DNA of 64,000 bases, taken from Cellulomonas chengniuliangii. Its GTDB lineage: Bacteria; Actinomycetota; Actinomycetes; Actinomycetales; Cellulomonadaceae. This document shows positions 21,178-29,540 of this stretch, one piece after another. Numbering within the stretch: the stretch's first letter is position 1; each line of letters opens with the position of its first letter. The stretch covers positions 1,054,001-1,118,000 of the forward strand of contig NZ_CP101988.1 in assembly GCF_024508335.1 (NCBI RefSeq). Direction: 5' to 3'. Both the position numbers and the translations under genes were made by a program. Below the pieces are notes generated by a model. That model was not told where the DNA came from and ran no database searches. It saw nothing but the letters and a program-made list of their open reading frames with translations.

Positions 21178-22848
21178 TCAGGCCTCGGGCGTGAACGTCG
21201 CGACGAGCTCGCGCTTGAGGACCTTGCCGCTCGCCCCCACGGGCAGCGCGTCGACCACGTGCACGTGGCGCGGGTACTTGTACGCCGCGATCCGCTCCTT
21301 GGCGAACGCCACCACGTCCTCGCCGTCGAGGCTGGCGCCCGGCGAGGCGACCACGGCCGCGTGGATCTCCTGCCCACGGGCCGCGTCCGGCAGCCCGAAG
21401 ACGGCCGCGATGGCGACGCCGGGATGGCGCACCAGGATCTGCTCGACCTCGCTCGGGTACACGTTGTAGCCGCTGCGCACCAGCATGTCCTTCTTGCGGT
21501 CCACGATGGTGAGGATGCCCTCGGCGTCCTGCGTGCCGAGGTCGCCCGTGCGGAACCAGCCGTCCACCATCACCGCAGCCGTGTCCTCCGGCCGGCCCAG
21601 GTAGCCCTTGAACAGGTTGTGCCCGCGGACCACGACCTCCCCGACGACCCCCGGCGGCAGGAGCTCGACCGAGTCCTCGACCGCGGCGTCCGCGATCGCG
21701 ACGTCGACCCCCCACAGCGCGCGTCCCACGGTGCCCGGGCGCGGCGGCTCGGTGACGTAGTTGAACGACACCGTCGGGGAGGTCTCGGTGAGCCCGTAGC
21801 CCTCGTGCACCGAGGCGCCGAACGTCGCCTCGAACTGCTCGAGCACCGCCACCGGCAGGGCGGACCCCCCGGAGACCGCGTACCGCAGCGGCGGCCGCCC
21901 CGGGTGCTCGGCGGCGGCCGCCAGCAACGCCACGTACATCGTGGGCACCGCGGTGAACACCGTGGCCCCGTGCCGCACCATCAGGTCGAGCGCCTCCACC
22001 GGGTCGAACCGGGGGATCAGCAGCACGGTGGCGCCGCGCCGGAACGCGGTGTTCATCACCGAGCTCTGCCCGAAGCTGTGGAACAGCGGGAGCCCGCCGA
22101 ACACCACATCGTCGGCGGTCATGTCGAACGTGTCGATGAGCGCCACGTGCACCTGCTCGACCAGCGCGAGGTGCGAGCCCACGGCGCCCTTGGGCCGCCC
22201 GGTGGTGCCGCTGGTGTAGAGCACCGTCGCCGCCGCCAGCGGGTTGACGGGCTCGAGACGGCTGATCGGCTCGGCGACCGAGGCCTCGTCCTCGAGGCGG
22301 GGGACGCCGCTCTGCGCTGCGAGCGCCTCCGGGAGGAGCACGGACACGATCGGCACGCGGGCGGCGGCTGCGGCGGGCGCCGCCACCGGGAGCAGCGGCG
22401 CCGCGACCACGAGGACCCGGGCGCCGCTGTCGCGCAGCACGTGCTCGATCTCCTCCGCCTTGAACAGCAGGTGGACGGGGACCACGACCGCGCCGAGCGC
22501 GAGCACCGCGTAGTACACGCGCGGGAAGTCGGGGACGTTCGGCACCAGCATCGCCACGCGGTCGCCCGGGCCGATGCCGCGGGCCCGCAGCGCGCCCGCG
22601 TAGCCGCAGGCCTGGGCCCACAGGTCCCGGTAGGTCGTGGACGTGCCCGCCCAGACCACCGCCGTCCGGTCGGGGGTGCGACGGGCCTGCTCGGCGAGGA
22701 TCGAGGCCACCGACAGGCTGCCGTGGCCGAGCCCGGCCAGCGTGGGGTCCGGCGCGGTCTGGGCGGCCGGGGGAGAGGGGTCGAGGTGTGGTGAGGGCTC
22801 GAGCGGTGGAGAGGACTCGAGCGGTGGCGAGGACTGGGGTGTCGACAT
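21178..22848 (-). CDS. acyl-CoA synthetase (AMP-forming)
   Basis: A 556-residue ANL-superfamily ligase that activates a carboxylic acid to its CoA thioester. Motifs: YTSGTTGRPKGAVGSH near 210 (ATP binding), YGLTETSP near 340, DGWFRTGDLG, and the C-terminal GKVLKREL with the catalytic Lys. The first 25-30 residues are an unusual Ser/Pro/Leu/Glu repeat tail encoded by four 18-bp DNA repeats. ATG at 22848 follows GGAAGGG. It is the last gene of the kinase-dehydrogenase-synthetase operon read leftward from operator C, and is comparable to LvaE of the Pseudomonas putida levulinate pathway. Substrate is not determined. Confidence 0.9.
   Translation of the reverse strand: MSTPQSSPPLESSPPLEPSPHLDPSPPAAQTAPDPTLAGLGHGSLSVASILAEQARRTPDRTAVVWAGTSTTYRDLWAQACGYAGALRARGIGPGDRVAMLVPNVPDFPRVYYAVLALGAVVVPVHLLFKAEEIEHVLRDSGARVLVVAAPLLPVAAPAAAAARVPIVSVLLPEALAAQSGVPRLEDEASVAEPISRLEPVNPLAAATVLYTSGTTGRPKGAVGSHLALVEQVHVALIDTFDMTADDVVFGGLPLFHSFGQSSVMNTAFRRGATVLLIPRFDPVEALDLMVRHGATVFTAVPTMYVALLAAAAEHPGRPPLRYAVSGGSALPVAVLEQFEATFGASVHEGYGLTETSPTVSFNYVTEPPRPGTVGRALWGVDVAIADAAVEDSVELLPPGVVGEVVVRGHNLFKGYLGRPEDTAAVMVDGWFRTGDLGTQDAEGILTIVDRKKDMLVRSGYNVYPSEVEQILVRHPGVAIAAVFGLPDAARGQEIHAAVVASPGASLDGEDVVAFAKERIAAYKYPRHVHVVDALPVGASGKVLKRELVATFTPEA
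22769..22840 (-). repeat. four 18-bp tandem repeats in the acyl-CoA synthetase N-terminus
   Basis: Units at 22769, 22787, 22805 and 22823 resemble GGTGGAGAGGACTCGAGC, with 14-15 of 18 matches for the first two units. They encode an approximate six-residue unit (SPPLES/SPPLEP/SPHLDP). Slippage could change the copy number in steps that keep the frame. Confidence 0.75.
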
Positions 22849-22884
22849 CGTTGCCCTTCCTTTCATCGTCGTGGTCGACGTGCT

Positions 22885-22907
22885 CCGGTGTTGTGGCACA
22901 CCACCGG
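22885..22907. promoter_or_regulatory. imperfect inverted repeat between dehydrogenase and synthetase genes
   Basis: CCGGTGTTGTG and CACACCACCGG are complementary except at one position. The repeat sits in the 68-base gap between the acyl-CoA dehydrogenase stop and the synthetase start. It could be an attenuating hairpin or a processing structure; it does not resemble the ATACCG operator. Confidence 0.45.
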
Positions 22908-22916
22908 TGGGACAGC

Positions 22917-24164
22917 TCAGGGCGCGAGGGCATCGGCCTCGTCGGGTGTGGCGGTGCGGCGTGCCTCGGCGGCGCCGAGCGAGGCGCGGTGCACCTCGTC
23001 GGGCCCGTCGGCCAGGCGCAGCGCCCGTGCGGCGGCGAACATCGCGGCGAGGGGCTCGTCGTCGTCGAGCCCCGCGGCGCCGAAGAGCTGCATGGCGCGG
23101 TCCAGGATCTGCTGCACGGCGCCCGGCACGGCGACCTTGATCGCCTGGATCTCCGTCATCGCGGCGCGGTTGCCCACGGTGTCCATGAGCCACGCGGTCT
23201 TCAGCACGAGGAGGCGCAGGGCCTCGATGGTCCAGCGCGACTCCGCGAGCCACTCCCGCACGACTCCTTGGGCCGCGAGCGGGCGGCCGAACGCGACGCG
23301 CTGCCGGGCTCGGGCGCCCATCAGGTCCATGGCGCGCTCGGCCATGCCCAGCGCCCGCATGCAGTGGTGGACGCGCCCTGGCCCGAGCCGCGCCTGCGCG
23401 ATGGCGAACCCGTCGCCCTCGCCCCGCACCAGGTTCTCGACCGGGACGCGCGCGTCCTCGAACACCACCTCCGCGTGGCCGCCGTGGTCCCGGTCGTCGT
23501 AGCCGAAGACGCTCAGCGGCCGGACGACCCGGACGCCGGGGGTGTCACGCGGCACCAGGATCATGCTCTGCCGCCGGTGCCGAGCCGCCTGGGGATCGGT
23601 GGTCCCCATCACGACCAGGAGCGCCGCGTCGGGGTTCATCGCGCCCGTCGACCACCACTTGCGGCCCGTGACGACGTAGGAGTCGCCGTCCCGGCGGATG
23701 CGGGTGGCCAGGCCGGCCGCGTCCGAGGACGCGACGTCCGGCTCGGTCATGCAGAAGGCGGAGCGGATGGACCCCGCGAGCAGGGGGGCCAGCCAGCGCT
23801 CCCGCTGGGCGGGAGTGCCGAACTCGTGCAGGAGCTCCATGTTCCCCGAGTCCGGCGCCGCGCAGTTCATCGCGACCGGCGCGAGCTGGGGGCTGCGGCC
23901 GCTCAGCTCGGCCACCGGGGCGTACTGCAGCGTGGTCAGCCCGCGGCCGCCGTCGCCGTGCTCGCCGGGCAGGAACAGGTTCCACAGGCCGCGCTCGCGG
24001 GCGTCGTCGCGGAGCAGGCCCACGACGGGGCGCAGGGACCACACGTCCGGCGTCTGCGCGACCTCCCGGCGCAGGACGGGCTCGGCGGGGTAGACGCAGT
24101 CCTCCAGGAAGTCCCGCATGAGGTCCGCATGCTTCGAGGCGGTGGCGTCGGGGGCGAAGTCCAT
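22917..24164 (-). CDS. acyl-CoA dehydrogenase, ACAD10/11 (LvaC-like) type
   Basis: A 415-residue flavoprotein of the acyl-CoA dehydrogenase family. FCMTEPDVASSDA near 140 and VVTGRKWWSTGAMNPDA contact FAD/substrate in this family. The C-terminal QLFGAAGLDDDEPLAA and LRLADGPDEVHR resemble the dehydrogenase half of ACAD10/ACAD11. Its start is only eight bases from the stop of the APH-type kinase gene, the same two modules that are fused in ACAD10/11. In P. putida the kinase/dehydrogenase pair LvaA/LvaC removes a 4-hydroxyl group through a phosphorylated intermediate. That reaction is inferred here, and a simple alpha,beta-dehydrogenation remains possible. Electrons would go to EtfAB (55.8-57.6 kb) only in the oxidative case. 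Confidence 0.88.
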   Translation of the reverse strand: MDFAPDATASKHADLMRDFLEDCVYPAEPVLRREVAQTPDVWSLRPVVGLLRDDARERGLWNLFLPGEHGDGGRGLTTLQYAPVAELSGRSPQLAPVAMNCAAPDSGNMELLHEFGTPAQRERWLAPLLAGSIRSAFCMTEPDVASSDAAGLATRIRRDGDSYVVTGRKWWSTGAMNPDAALLVVMGTTDPQAARHRRQSMILVPRDTPGVRVVRPLSVFGYDDRDHGGHAEVVFEDARVPVENLVRGEGDGFAIAQARLGPGRVHHCMRALGMAERAMDLMGARARQRVAFGRPLAAQGVVREWLAESRWTIEALRLLVLKTAWLMDTVGNRAAMTEIQAIKVAVPGAVQQILDRAMQLFGAAGLDDDEPLAAMFAAARALRLADGPDEVHRASLGAAEARRTATPDEADALAP

Positions 24165-24172
24165 GTCGTCTC

Positions 24173-25252
24173 CTACCTGGCGGTGGCGCTGGTCGTGCCC
24201 AGGCAGGCGAGCCCGTGGGCGGCGAGCGGGGCGACGAGCGCGCCCACGGTGTCGAAGCCGGGCCCGACGGTCTCGCCCGCCCGGTGCCGGTAGTGGACCC
24301 CCTCGAGGATGATCGCCAGCTTGTACGCGGCGAAGGCCCGGTACCAGGACAGCTCGGGGACCCGGACGCGTCTCTCGGCGCTGTACGCGTCGACGAGCTC
24401 GTCGAACGCGGGGTATCCCGCCGTGGTGTCGACGGCGCTGGTGGCGATGCCGAGCGAGTCTCCGCCGATCGCGCGGATGTCCCAGTACAGGGCCAGCAGC
24501 CCGAGGTCGGTGAGGGAGTCGCCGTGGGTGGCCATCTCCCAGTCGAGGACCGCCGCGAGGCGGGGCGCGCCGTCGGCGCCGACCTGGACGATGACGTTGT
24601 CGAGGCGGTAGTCCCCGTGCAGCAGGGAGTCCTGGGTGGTCGCGGGCACGCTCGTGCGGAGCCGGTCCTGGAGGTGGTCGAGCTCGGGCATCGGACGGCT
24701 GCGGGACAGGTCGTACTGCGCGCCCCAGCGTCGCACCTGCCGGGCGAGGAACCCGTCAGGGCGTCCGAGGGTCCCGAGCCCGATCGCGGCCGGGTCGAGA
24801 CCGTGCAGCCGGCCGAGCGTGGCGGCCAGGTCGAGGCTGAGACCCCGCAGCTGGGATGCGGTGAAGCCGGCGTTGTCGCTGGGGGTGCGCAGCACGTCGC
24901 CCTCGACGAGCCGCATCAGGTAGAAGGGCGTGCCCACGCCGGCTGCGCCGTCGGCGTCGTCGTGATGGAGCTCGGCGCGGGGGACCGGCACCGACGTCGG
25001 CGCCAGCGCGGCGATGACGCGGTGCTCGCGGGCCATGTCGTGGGCGGTGCTGAGCACGTGGCCGAGCGGTGGCCTGCGCAGCACCAGGGGCGTGGCGGCG
25101 CCGTCCAGGCGGTAGGTGAGGTTGGAGCGCCCTCCGTCGAGGAGGGTGGCGCGCAGCGGGGCGGCGGTGACGAGGTCGGGGCGCACGGCGCGCAGCCATC
25201 GTTCGAGCGTTGCGGTGGACAGGCCCACCGGGTCGGTCGGGTGCTCGCTCAC
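24173..25252 (-). CDS. APH-fold phosphotransferase, LvaA/ACAD11-kinase type
   Basis: A 359-residue kinase-like protein. It has a nucleotide-binding N-lobe (LLDGGRSNLTYRL), the catalytic loop HGDYRLDN near 215 and the metal-binding DWEMATHGD near 240, so all key residues of the aminoglycoside-phosphotransferase fold are present. Antibiotic resistance is unlikely given the context. It is directly followed by the ACAD10/11-like dehydrogenase, and the gene pair corresponds to the fused human ACAD10/11 and to separate LvaA/LvaC. A substrate such as a 4-hydroxyacyl-CoA is inferred. GTG at 25252 follows GGAGAG. Operator C lies 73 bases upstream. Confidence 0.87.
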   Translation of the reverse strand: MSEHPTDPVGLSTATLERWLRAVRPDLVTAAPLRATLLDGGRSNLTYRLDGAATPLVLRRPPLGHVLSTAHDMAREHRVIAALAPTSVPVPRAELHHDDADGAAGVGTPFYLMRLVEGDVLRTPSDNAGFTASQLRGLSLDLAATLGRLHGLDPAAIGLGTLGRPDGFLARQVRRWGAQYDLSRSRPMPELDHLQDRLRTSVPATTQDSLLHGDYRLDNVIVQVGADGAPRLAAVLDWEMATHGDSLTDLGLLALYWDIRAIGGDSLGIATSAVDTTAGYPAFDELVDAYSAERRVRVPELSWYRAFAAYKLAIILEGVHYRHRAGETVGPGFDTVGALVAPLAAHGLACLGTTSATAR

Positions 25253-25321
25253 AGTCGGCGTCTCTCCGCTGAGGTCGTGGCGACGCGCCCCGGTGGGGCG
25301 GTGGCCCTGGAGCGCCAACGT

Positions 25322-25342
25322 AACATACCGGCCAGTCGGTTT
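25322..25342 (-). promoter_or_regulatory. operator C of the kinase-dehydrogenase-synthetase operon
   Basis: ATACCGGCCAGTCGGTTT at 25325-25342 matches operators A and B. On the minus strand TATGTT (25327-25322) overlaps its end and is a possible -10. The site lies between the thioesterase stop and the kinase start, so the kinase, dehydrogenase and synthetase form their own transcription unit. Confidence 0.75.
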
Positions 25343-25383
25343 GGTGGATGGCGGTGGCTGGACCGCGACCGGGAGCCCGGGCG

Positions 25384-25797
<414 letters not shown>

Positions 25798-25834
25798 GTC
25801 TCCACCTCGTCGTGGGTGCGGATCGTGTGTTCGG

Positions 25835-26500
25835 TCAGGTGCCCCGCAGGACGTAGGAGAACGCGGCGTGCGCGCGCTCGGCGCTGGGCTCCTCGCCCGT
25901 CACCAGGTCGGCGTAGGTGAACGACTCGGAGATGCGGACCAGCAGGTAGGCCAGGTCGTGGGCGGGCAGCCCGAGCGTCAGGCAGCCGGCCTCGGACTCC
26001 GCGCGGAGGACGTGCTCGGTCACCGCGACGTAGCGCCGCTGCACCTGGCTCTCCTTGGTGGTCAGCAGGCGCAGCGCCCGAGCGGGCTCGCGGCGCAGGA
26101 ACGCCCGGAAGTAGTCGGCCGAGATGAGCGCGTCGACGAACTCGGTGAGCAGGGCGACGACCCGGTCGGCGCCGCGCCCCGCGGCGAGGGTGTCGGCGTG
26201 GGTCAGCGTCGGCACGGCCAGCGACCACAGCACCTCGGAGAGCAGGGCGTCGCGGTTGCCCACCCAGCGGAACAGCGACGTGCGGTCCACCCCCAGGCTG
26301 GCCGCGAGGTCGCCCATGTCGACGCGCTCGCCTGCCACGAACGTCTTGCGGGCGAGCAGGAAGGCGCGCAGCGCGTCCGGGTGCCCGTCGGGGCCCTGCT
26401 CGAGCCGCCGGGACAGCCGGCTCGGCGCGAGCGCGGCCCCGAGGTCCCCGAGGCCCGGGACCCGGGGCGCCGTGGCGGTCGAGGTGGCGGTCGAGGTCAT
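25835..26500 (-). CDS. TetR family regulator, QsdR type
   Basis: A 221-residue protein when started at ATG 26500; the frame extends 24 codons further but would overlap the operator. A divergent TetR-type HTH is at about residues 42-88 (FVAGERVDMGDLAASLGV, then DRTSLFRWVGNRDALLSEVL). The C-terminal domain resembles the QsdR subgroup, named after the regulator of the Rhodococcus QsdA lactonase. A near-perfect 24-bp palindrome lies between this gene and the divergent acyl-CoA dehydrogenase gene and is the likely operator. It would control itself, the thioesterase and the dehydrogenase-thiolase unit. The ligand is unknown. Confidence 0.82.
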   Translation of the reverse strand: MTSTATSTATAPRVPGLGDLGAALAPSRLSRRLEQGPDGHPDALRAFLLARKTFVAGERVDMGDLAASLGVDRTSLFRWVGNRDALLSEVLWSLAVPTLTHADTLAAGRGADRVVALLTEFVDALISADYFRAFLRREPARALRLLTTKESQVQRRYVAVTEHVLRAESEAGCLTLGLPAHDLAYLLVRISESFTYADLVTGEEPSAERAHAAFSYVLRGT

Positions 26501-26530
26501 GCCCGCACAGTAACGACCGGGCAGAACGGG

Positions 26531-26554
26531 TGCAACATTCTGCAGAATGATGCA
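26531..26554. promoter_or_regulatory. palindromic operator between QsdR-type TetR and acyl-CoA dehydrogenase
   Basis: CATTCTGCAGAATG at 26536-26549 is a perfect 14-bp palindrome. TGCA on both outer sides extends it to 24 bp with one mismatched pair. It is unrelated to the ATACCG sites. A possible -10 for the dehydrogenase, CATAGT, is at 26553-26558. Confidence 0.75.
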
Positions 26555-26593
26555 TAGTGGCGGGAACGACACCCCCGAGCGATGGAGCCCAGG

Positions 26594-27772
26594 ATGCGGT
26601 CAGACCTGTTGAGCAGCGACTTCTACTCGTTCCAGGACAGCCTCAGCCCGCGGGAGGTCGAGGCGACACTGGCCGTGCGCGACTTCTTCGAGGCCGAGGT
26701 CGGTCCCATCGTGAACGACTTCTGGGCGCGCGCCGAGTTCCCCAGCCACCTCGTCAAGCCGCTCGCCGGGCTCGGCCTGCTCGGCGCCGCCTGGGAGGAG
26801 TCCCGGCAGTTCGAGAACTCGGCCCAGTGGCGCGGCTGGATCGCCCTCGAGATGTCCCGCGTCGACGCGTCGGTGTCCTCGTTCGTGGGCGTGCAGAGCG
26901 GGCTCGCCATGGGGTCCATCGCGAACGGCGGCTCGCCCGCCCAACGCCAGGAGTGGCTGCCCCAGATGGCCACCGGCGAGGTCGTCGGCGCCTTTGGCCT
27001 CACCGAGCCGCTGTCCGGCTCCGACTCAGCGCGCGGCCTGCGCACCACCGCCGAACGGCGCGGCGAGGGCTGGGTGCTCAACGGCGCCAAGCGCTGGATC
27101 GGCAACGGGACCTTCGCGGACATCGTGGTGATCGCCGCCCGCGACGCCGCGGACGGGCAGGTCAAGAGCTTCCTGGTGCCCACCGCCACCCCAGGGTTCG
27201 CCGCCGCCAAGATCGAGGGCAAGCAGAGCCTGCGAATCGTGCAGAACGCCGACATCACCCTCCAGGACGTCGTGGTGCCCGACGAGCTCCGGCTGCCCGG
27301 CGTCGAGTCCTTCCGCGACGTGGCCACCGTGCTGCGGCTCACCCGCGCCGAGGTGGCGTGGCAGGCCGTCGGCAACTCGATCGGCGCGTACGAGGCGGCA
27401 GTCGCCTACGCGAGGGAGCGGGAGCAGTTCGGGCGGCCCATCGGCGCCCACCAGCTCGTCCAGGACCTGCTCGCGCGGTGCCTGGGCAACATCACGGCCA
27501 GCATCGCGCTGTGCATGCAGGTCTCACGCCTGCTCGACGAGGGCCGCCAGCTCGACGAGCACGCGGCACTCGCCAAGTCCTTCGCCACCAGCCGGATGCG
27601 CGAGACCGTCGCCTGGTCGCGGGAGATCCTCGGCGGCAACGGGATCCTGCTGCAGAACGACGTCGCCCGGCACTTCGCCGACGCCGAGGGCATCTACTCC
27701 TACGAGGGCACCCGCGAGATGAACAGCCTCATCGTCGGCCGGGCGATCACCGGCCACGCCGCGTTCGCGTAG
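26594..27772 (+). CDS. acyl-CoA dehydrogenase, glutaryl-CoA dehydrogenase-like subgroup
   Basis: A 392-residue FAD enzyme. FGLTEPLSGSDSA and LNGAKRWIGNGTFADIVVI are the FAD/substrate motifs, and YEGTREMNSLIVGRAITG near the C-terminus carries the catalytic base Glu371, arranged as in glutaryl-CoA dehydrogenases. ATG at 26594 is preferred because GGAG lies six bases upstream; another ATG is at 26582. It is transcribed with the following thiolase gene (30-base gap) and divergently from the QsdR-type TetR. Glutaryl-CoA oxidation is possible, but a short branched acyl-CoA is equally compatible. Confidence 0.88.
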   Translation: MRSDLLSSDFYSFQDSLSPREVEATLAVRDFFEAEVGPIVNDFWARAEFPSHLVKPLAGLGLLGAAWEESRQFENSAQWRGWIALEMSRVDASVSSFVGVQSGLAMGSIANGGSPAQRQEWLPQMATGEVVGAFGLTEPLSGSDSARGLRTTAERRGEGWVLNGAKRWIGNGTFADIVVIAARDAADGQVKSFLVPTATPGFAAAKIEGKQSLRIVQNADITLQDVVVPDELRLPGVESFRDVATVLRLTRAEVAWQAVGNSIGAYEAAVAYAREREQFGRPIGAHQLVQDLLARCLGNITASIALCMQVSRLLDEGRQLDEHAALAKSFATSRMRETVAWSREILGGNGILLQNDVARHFADAEGIYSYEGTREMNSLIVGRAITGHAAFA

Positions 27773-27802
27773 CGCCCAGCCACCGCCCGAGAGGACTCCG
27801 CC

Positions 27803-29041
27803 ATGCCCGCGCCAGCCCAGCCGGAAGCCGTCATCGTCTCCGCCACCAGGTCGCCCATCGGCCGGGCCTTCAAAGGGTCCCTCGCCGACGTCCGCGCCGA
27901 CGACCTGGCCGCCACCATGGTCGCCGCCGCGCTCGCGGCCGTCCCCGCGCTGGACCCCGAGCGCATCGACGACCTCATCCTGGGCTGCGGCCTGCCCGGG
28001 GGCGAGCAGGGCATGAACATGGCCCGTGTGGTGGCCGTGCTGCTCGGGCTCGACACGGTGCCCGGCACGACCGTCACCCGCTACTGCGCGTCCAGCCTGC
28101 AGTCCACCCGGATGGCCTTCCACGCGATCAAGGCCGGGGAGGGCGACGCGTTCGTCTCCGCGGGAGTCGAGACGGTCAGCCGCTCGACCCGCGGCACGAG
28201 CGACCACATCCCGGGGGAGGACCTGCGCAACCCGCGGCTCGCCGACGCGATGGCGCGCAGCGACAAGCTCGCAGCCGGCGGGGGGCGCTGGGCGGACCCT
28301 CGCGCCGTGGGCGACCTGCCGGACGTGTACGTGGCGATGGGCCAGACCGCCGAGAACGTCGCCGAGCTGTGCGGGATCACCCGCGACGAGCAGGACGAGT
28401 TCGCGGCCCGCAGCCAGCAACGCGCCCAGGACGCGCTGGCCAGCGGGTTCTGGGAACGGGAGATCACGCCGGTGCTGCGGCCGGACGGAACCGTGGTCGC
28501 GCGCGACGACGGCCCGCGTGCCGGGGTGACCGTCGACTCGCTCGCCGGCCTGGACCCGGTGTTCCGGCCGGACGGCACAGTGACTGCGGGGAACTGCTGC
28601 GCCCTCAACGACGGCGCGGCAGCCCTGGTGATCATGAGCGAGAGGCTCGCCGACGAGCTGGGCCTCGCGCCTCTCGCCCGGATCGTGTCGACCGGCGTCA
28701 GCGGGCTCTCGCCCGAGGTGATGGGCCTGGGGCCCGTCGAGGCGAGCCGGCAGGCCCTCGCCCGGGCCGGGCTCGGCATCGACGACATGGACCTGGTCGA
28801 GGTCAACGAGGCGTTCGCCGCGCAGGTGCTGCCCTCCGCGCGGCAGCTCGGTGTCGACCCGGAGCGCCTGAACGTCCACGGCGGCGCCATCGCCGTCGGG
28901 CACCCGTTCGGCATGACCGGGGCCCGGATCACCGCGACCCTTCTCAACGGGCTGGCCGCGACGGACGGGCGGTACGGCCTCGAGACGATGTGCGTGGGCG
29001 GCGGCCAGGGGATGGCGATGGTGATCGAGCGGCTCCGCTGA
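27803..29041 (+). CDS. thiolase (acetyl-CoA C-acyltransferase)
   Basis: A 412-residue type-II thiolase. It has the nucleophile Cys95 (TRYCASS), VNEAFAAQ, HGGAIAVGHPFG with His367, and the second catalytic Cys397 (MCVGGGQG). It cleaves 3-oxoacyl-CoA with CoA to acetyl-CoA and a shortened acyl-CoA, or runs in reverse. It would be the last step of the acyl-CoA route encoded around it. Co-directional with the preceding acyl-CoA dehydrogenase and convergent with the MaoC operon. Confidence 0.93.
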   Translation: MPAPAQPEAVIVSATRSPIGRAFKGSLADVRADDLAATMVAAALAAVPALDPERIDDLILGCGLPGGEQGMNMARVVAVLLGLDTVPGTTVTRYCASSLQSTRMAFHAIKAGEGDAFVSAGVETVSRSTRGTSDHIPGEDLRNPRLADAMARSDKLAAGGGRWADPRAVGDLPDVYVAMGQTAENVAELCGITRDEQDEFAARSQQRAQDALASGFWEREITPVLRPDGTVVARDDGPRAGVTVDSLAGLDPVFRPDGTVTAGNCCALNDGAAALVIMSERLADELGLAPLARIVSTGVSGLSPEVMGLGPVEASRQALARAGLGIDDMDLVEVNEAFAAQVLPSARQLGVDPERLNVHGGAIAVGHPFGMTGARITATLLNGLAATDGRYGLETMCVGGGQGMAMVIERLR

Positions 29042-29077
29042 CCCGGTTGGCCACGCGGGCGGAGCTCGGCCCTAGGC

Positions 29078-29530
29078 TCAGCCGGCGAGCACCGAGATCG
29101 CGTCCGCCACCAGCGCGGGCTTCTCGGCGCCGTCGATCTCGACCGCCACATGGAGCGTGAGCCGCACTCCGAGGTCCACCCGCCGCGCGTCGGCCACCGT
29201 GCCGGTGGCCCGCACCCGGGAGCCGACGCGCACCGGCTGGAGGAACCGCACCCGGTCGAGCCCGTAGTTCACAGCCATCGTGACGCCCTCGACCACCAGG
29301 AGCGACGAGGTCAGCGCGGGCAGCAGCGAGAGCGTGAGGTAGCCGTGCGCGATCGGGGCGCCGAACGGGCCCGCGGCCGCGCGCTCGGGGTCGACGTGGA
29401 TCCACTGCTCGTCGTCCGTCGCGGCGGCGAACGCGTCGACGCGGTCCTGCTCGACGGGGAGCCACTCCCCGGCGCCGAGGTCCGCGCCCGCGGCGTCGAG
29501 CAGGGCGGCAGGGCTGGCGAAGGCGCGCAC
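29078..29530 (-). CDS. MaoC-like (R)-specific enoyl-CoA hydratase
   Basis: A 150-residue single hotdog protein. The hydratase-2 motif is complete: Asp40, His45 (DDEQWIHVD) and FGAPIAHGYLTLSLLP. This supports hydration of trans-2-enoyl-CoA to (R)-3-hydroxyacyl-CoA. GTG at 29530, ten bases after the SDR stop. It ends an operon read leftward from operator D: alcohol dehydrogenase, SDR, hydratase. A hydratase and a FabG-like SDR next to each other suit interconversion of enoyl-, 3-hydroxy- and 3-oxoacyl-CoA before thiolysis. Confidence 0.88.
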   Translation of the reverse strand: MRAFASPAALLDAAGADLGAGEWLPVEQDRVDAFAAATDDEQWIHVDPERAAAGPFGAPIAHGYLTLSLLPALTSSLLVVEGVTMAVNYGLDRVRFLQPVRVGSRVRATGTVADARRVDLGVRLTLHVAVEIDGAEKPALVADAISVLAG

Positions 29531-29540
29531 GGCGGGCCCC

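Noticed and set aside
19793-22933. Very long open frames (about 1000 codons) on both strands over livK and the acyl-CoA synthetase
   Set aside because: They are by-products of high third-position GC. Their translations are Arg/Gly/His-rich with no domain, while the overlapping frames encode clear LivK and acyl-CoA synthetase proteins.
24173-25252. Aminoglycoside resistance gene
   Set aside because: The APH fold is present, but the gene is coupled to an ACAD10/11-like dehydrogenase and an acyl-CoA synthetase, which points to metabolism.
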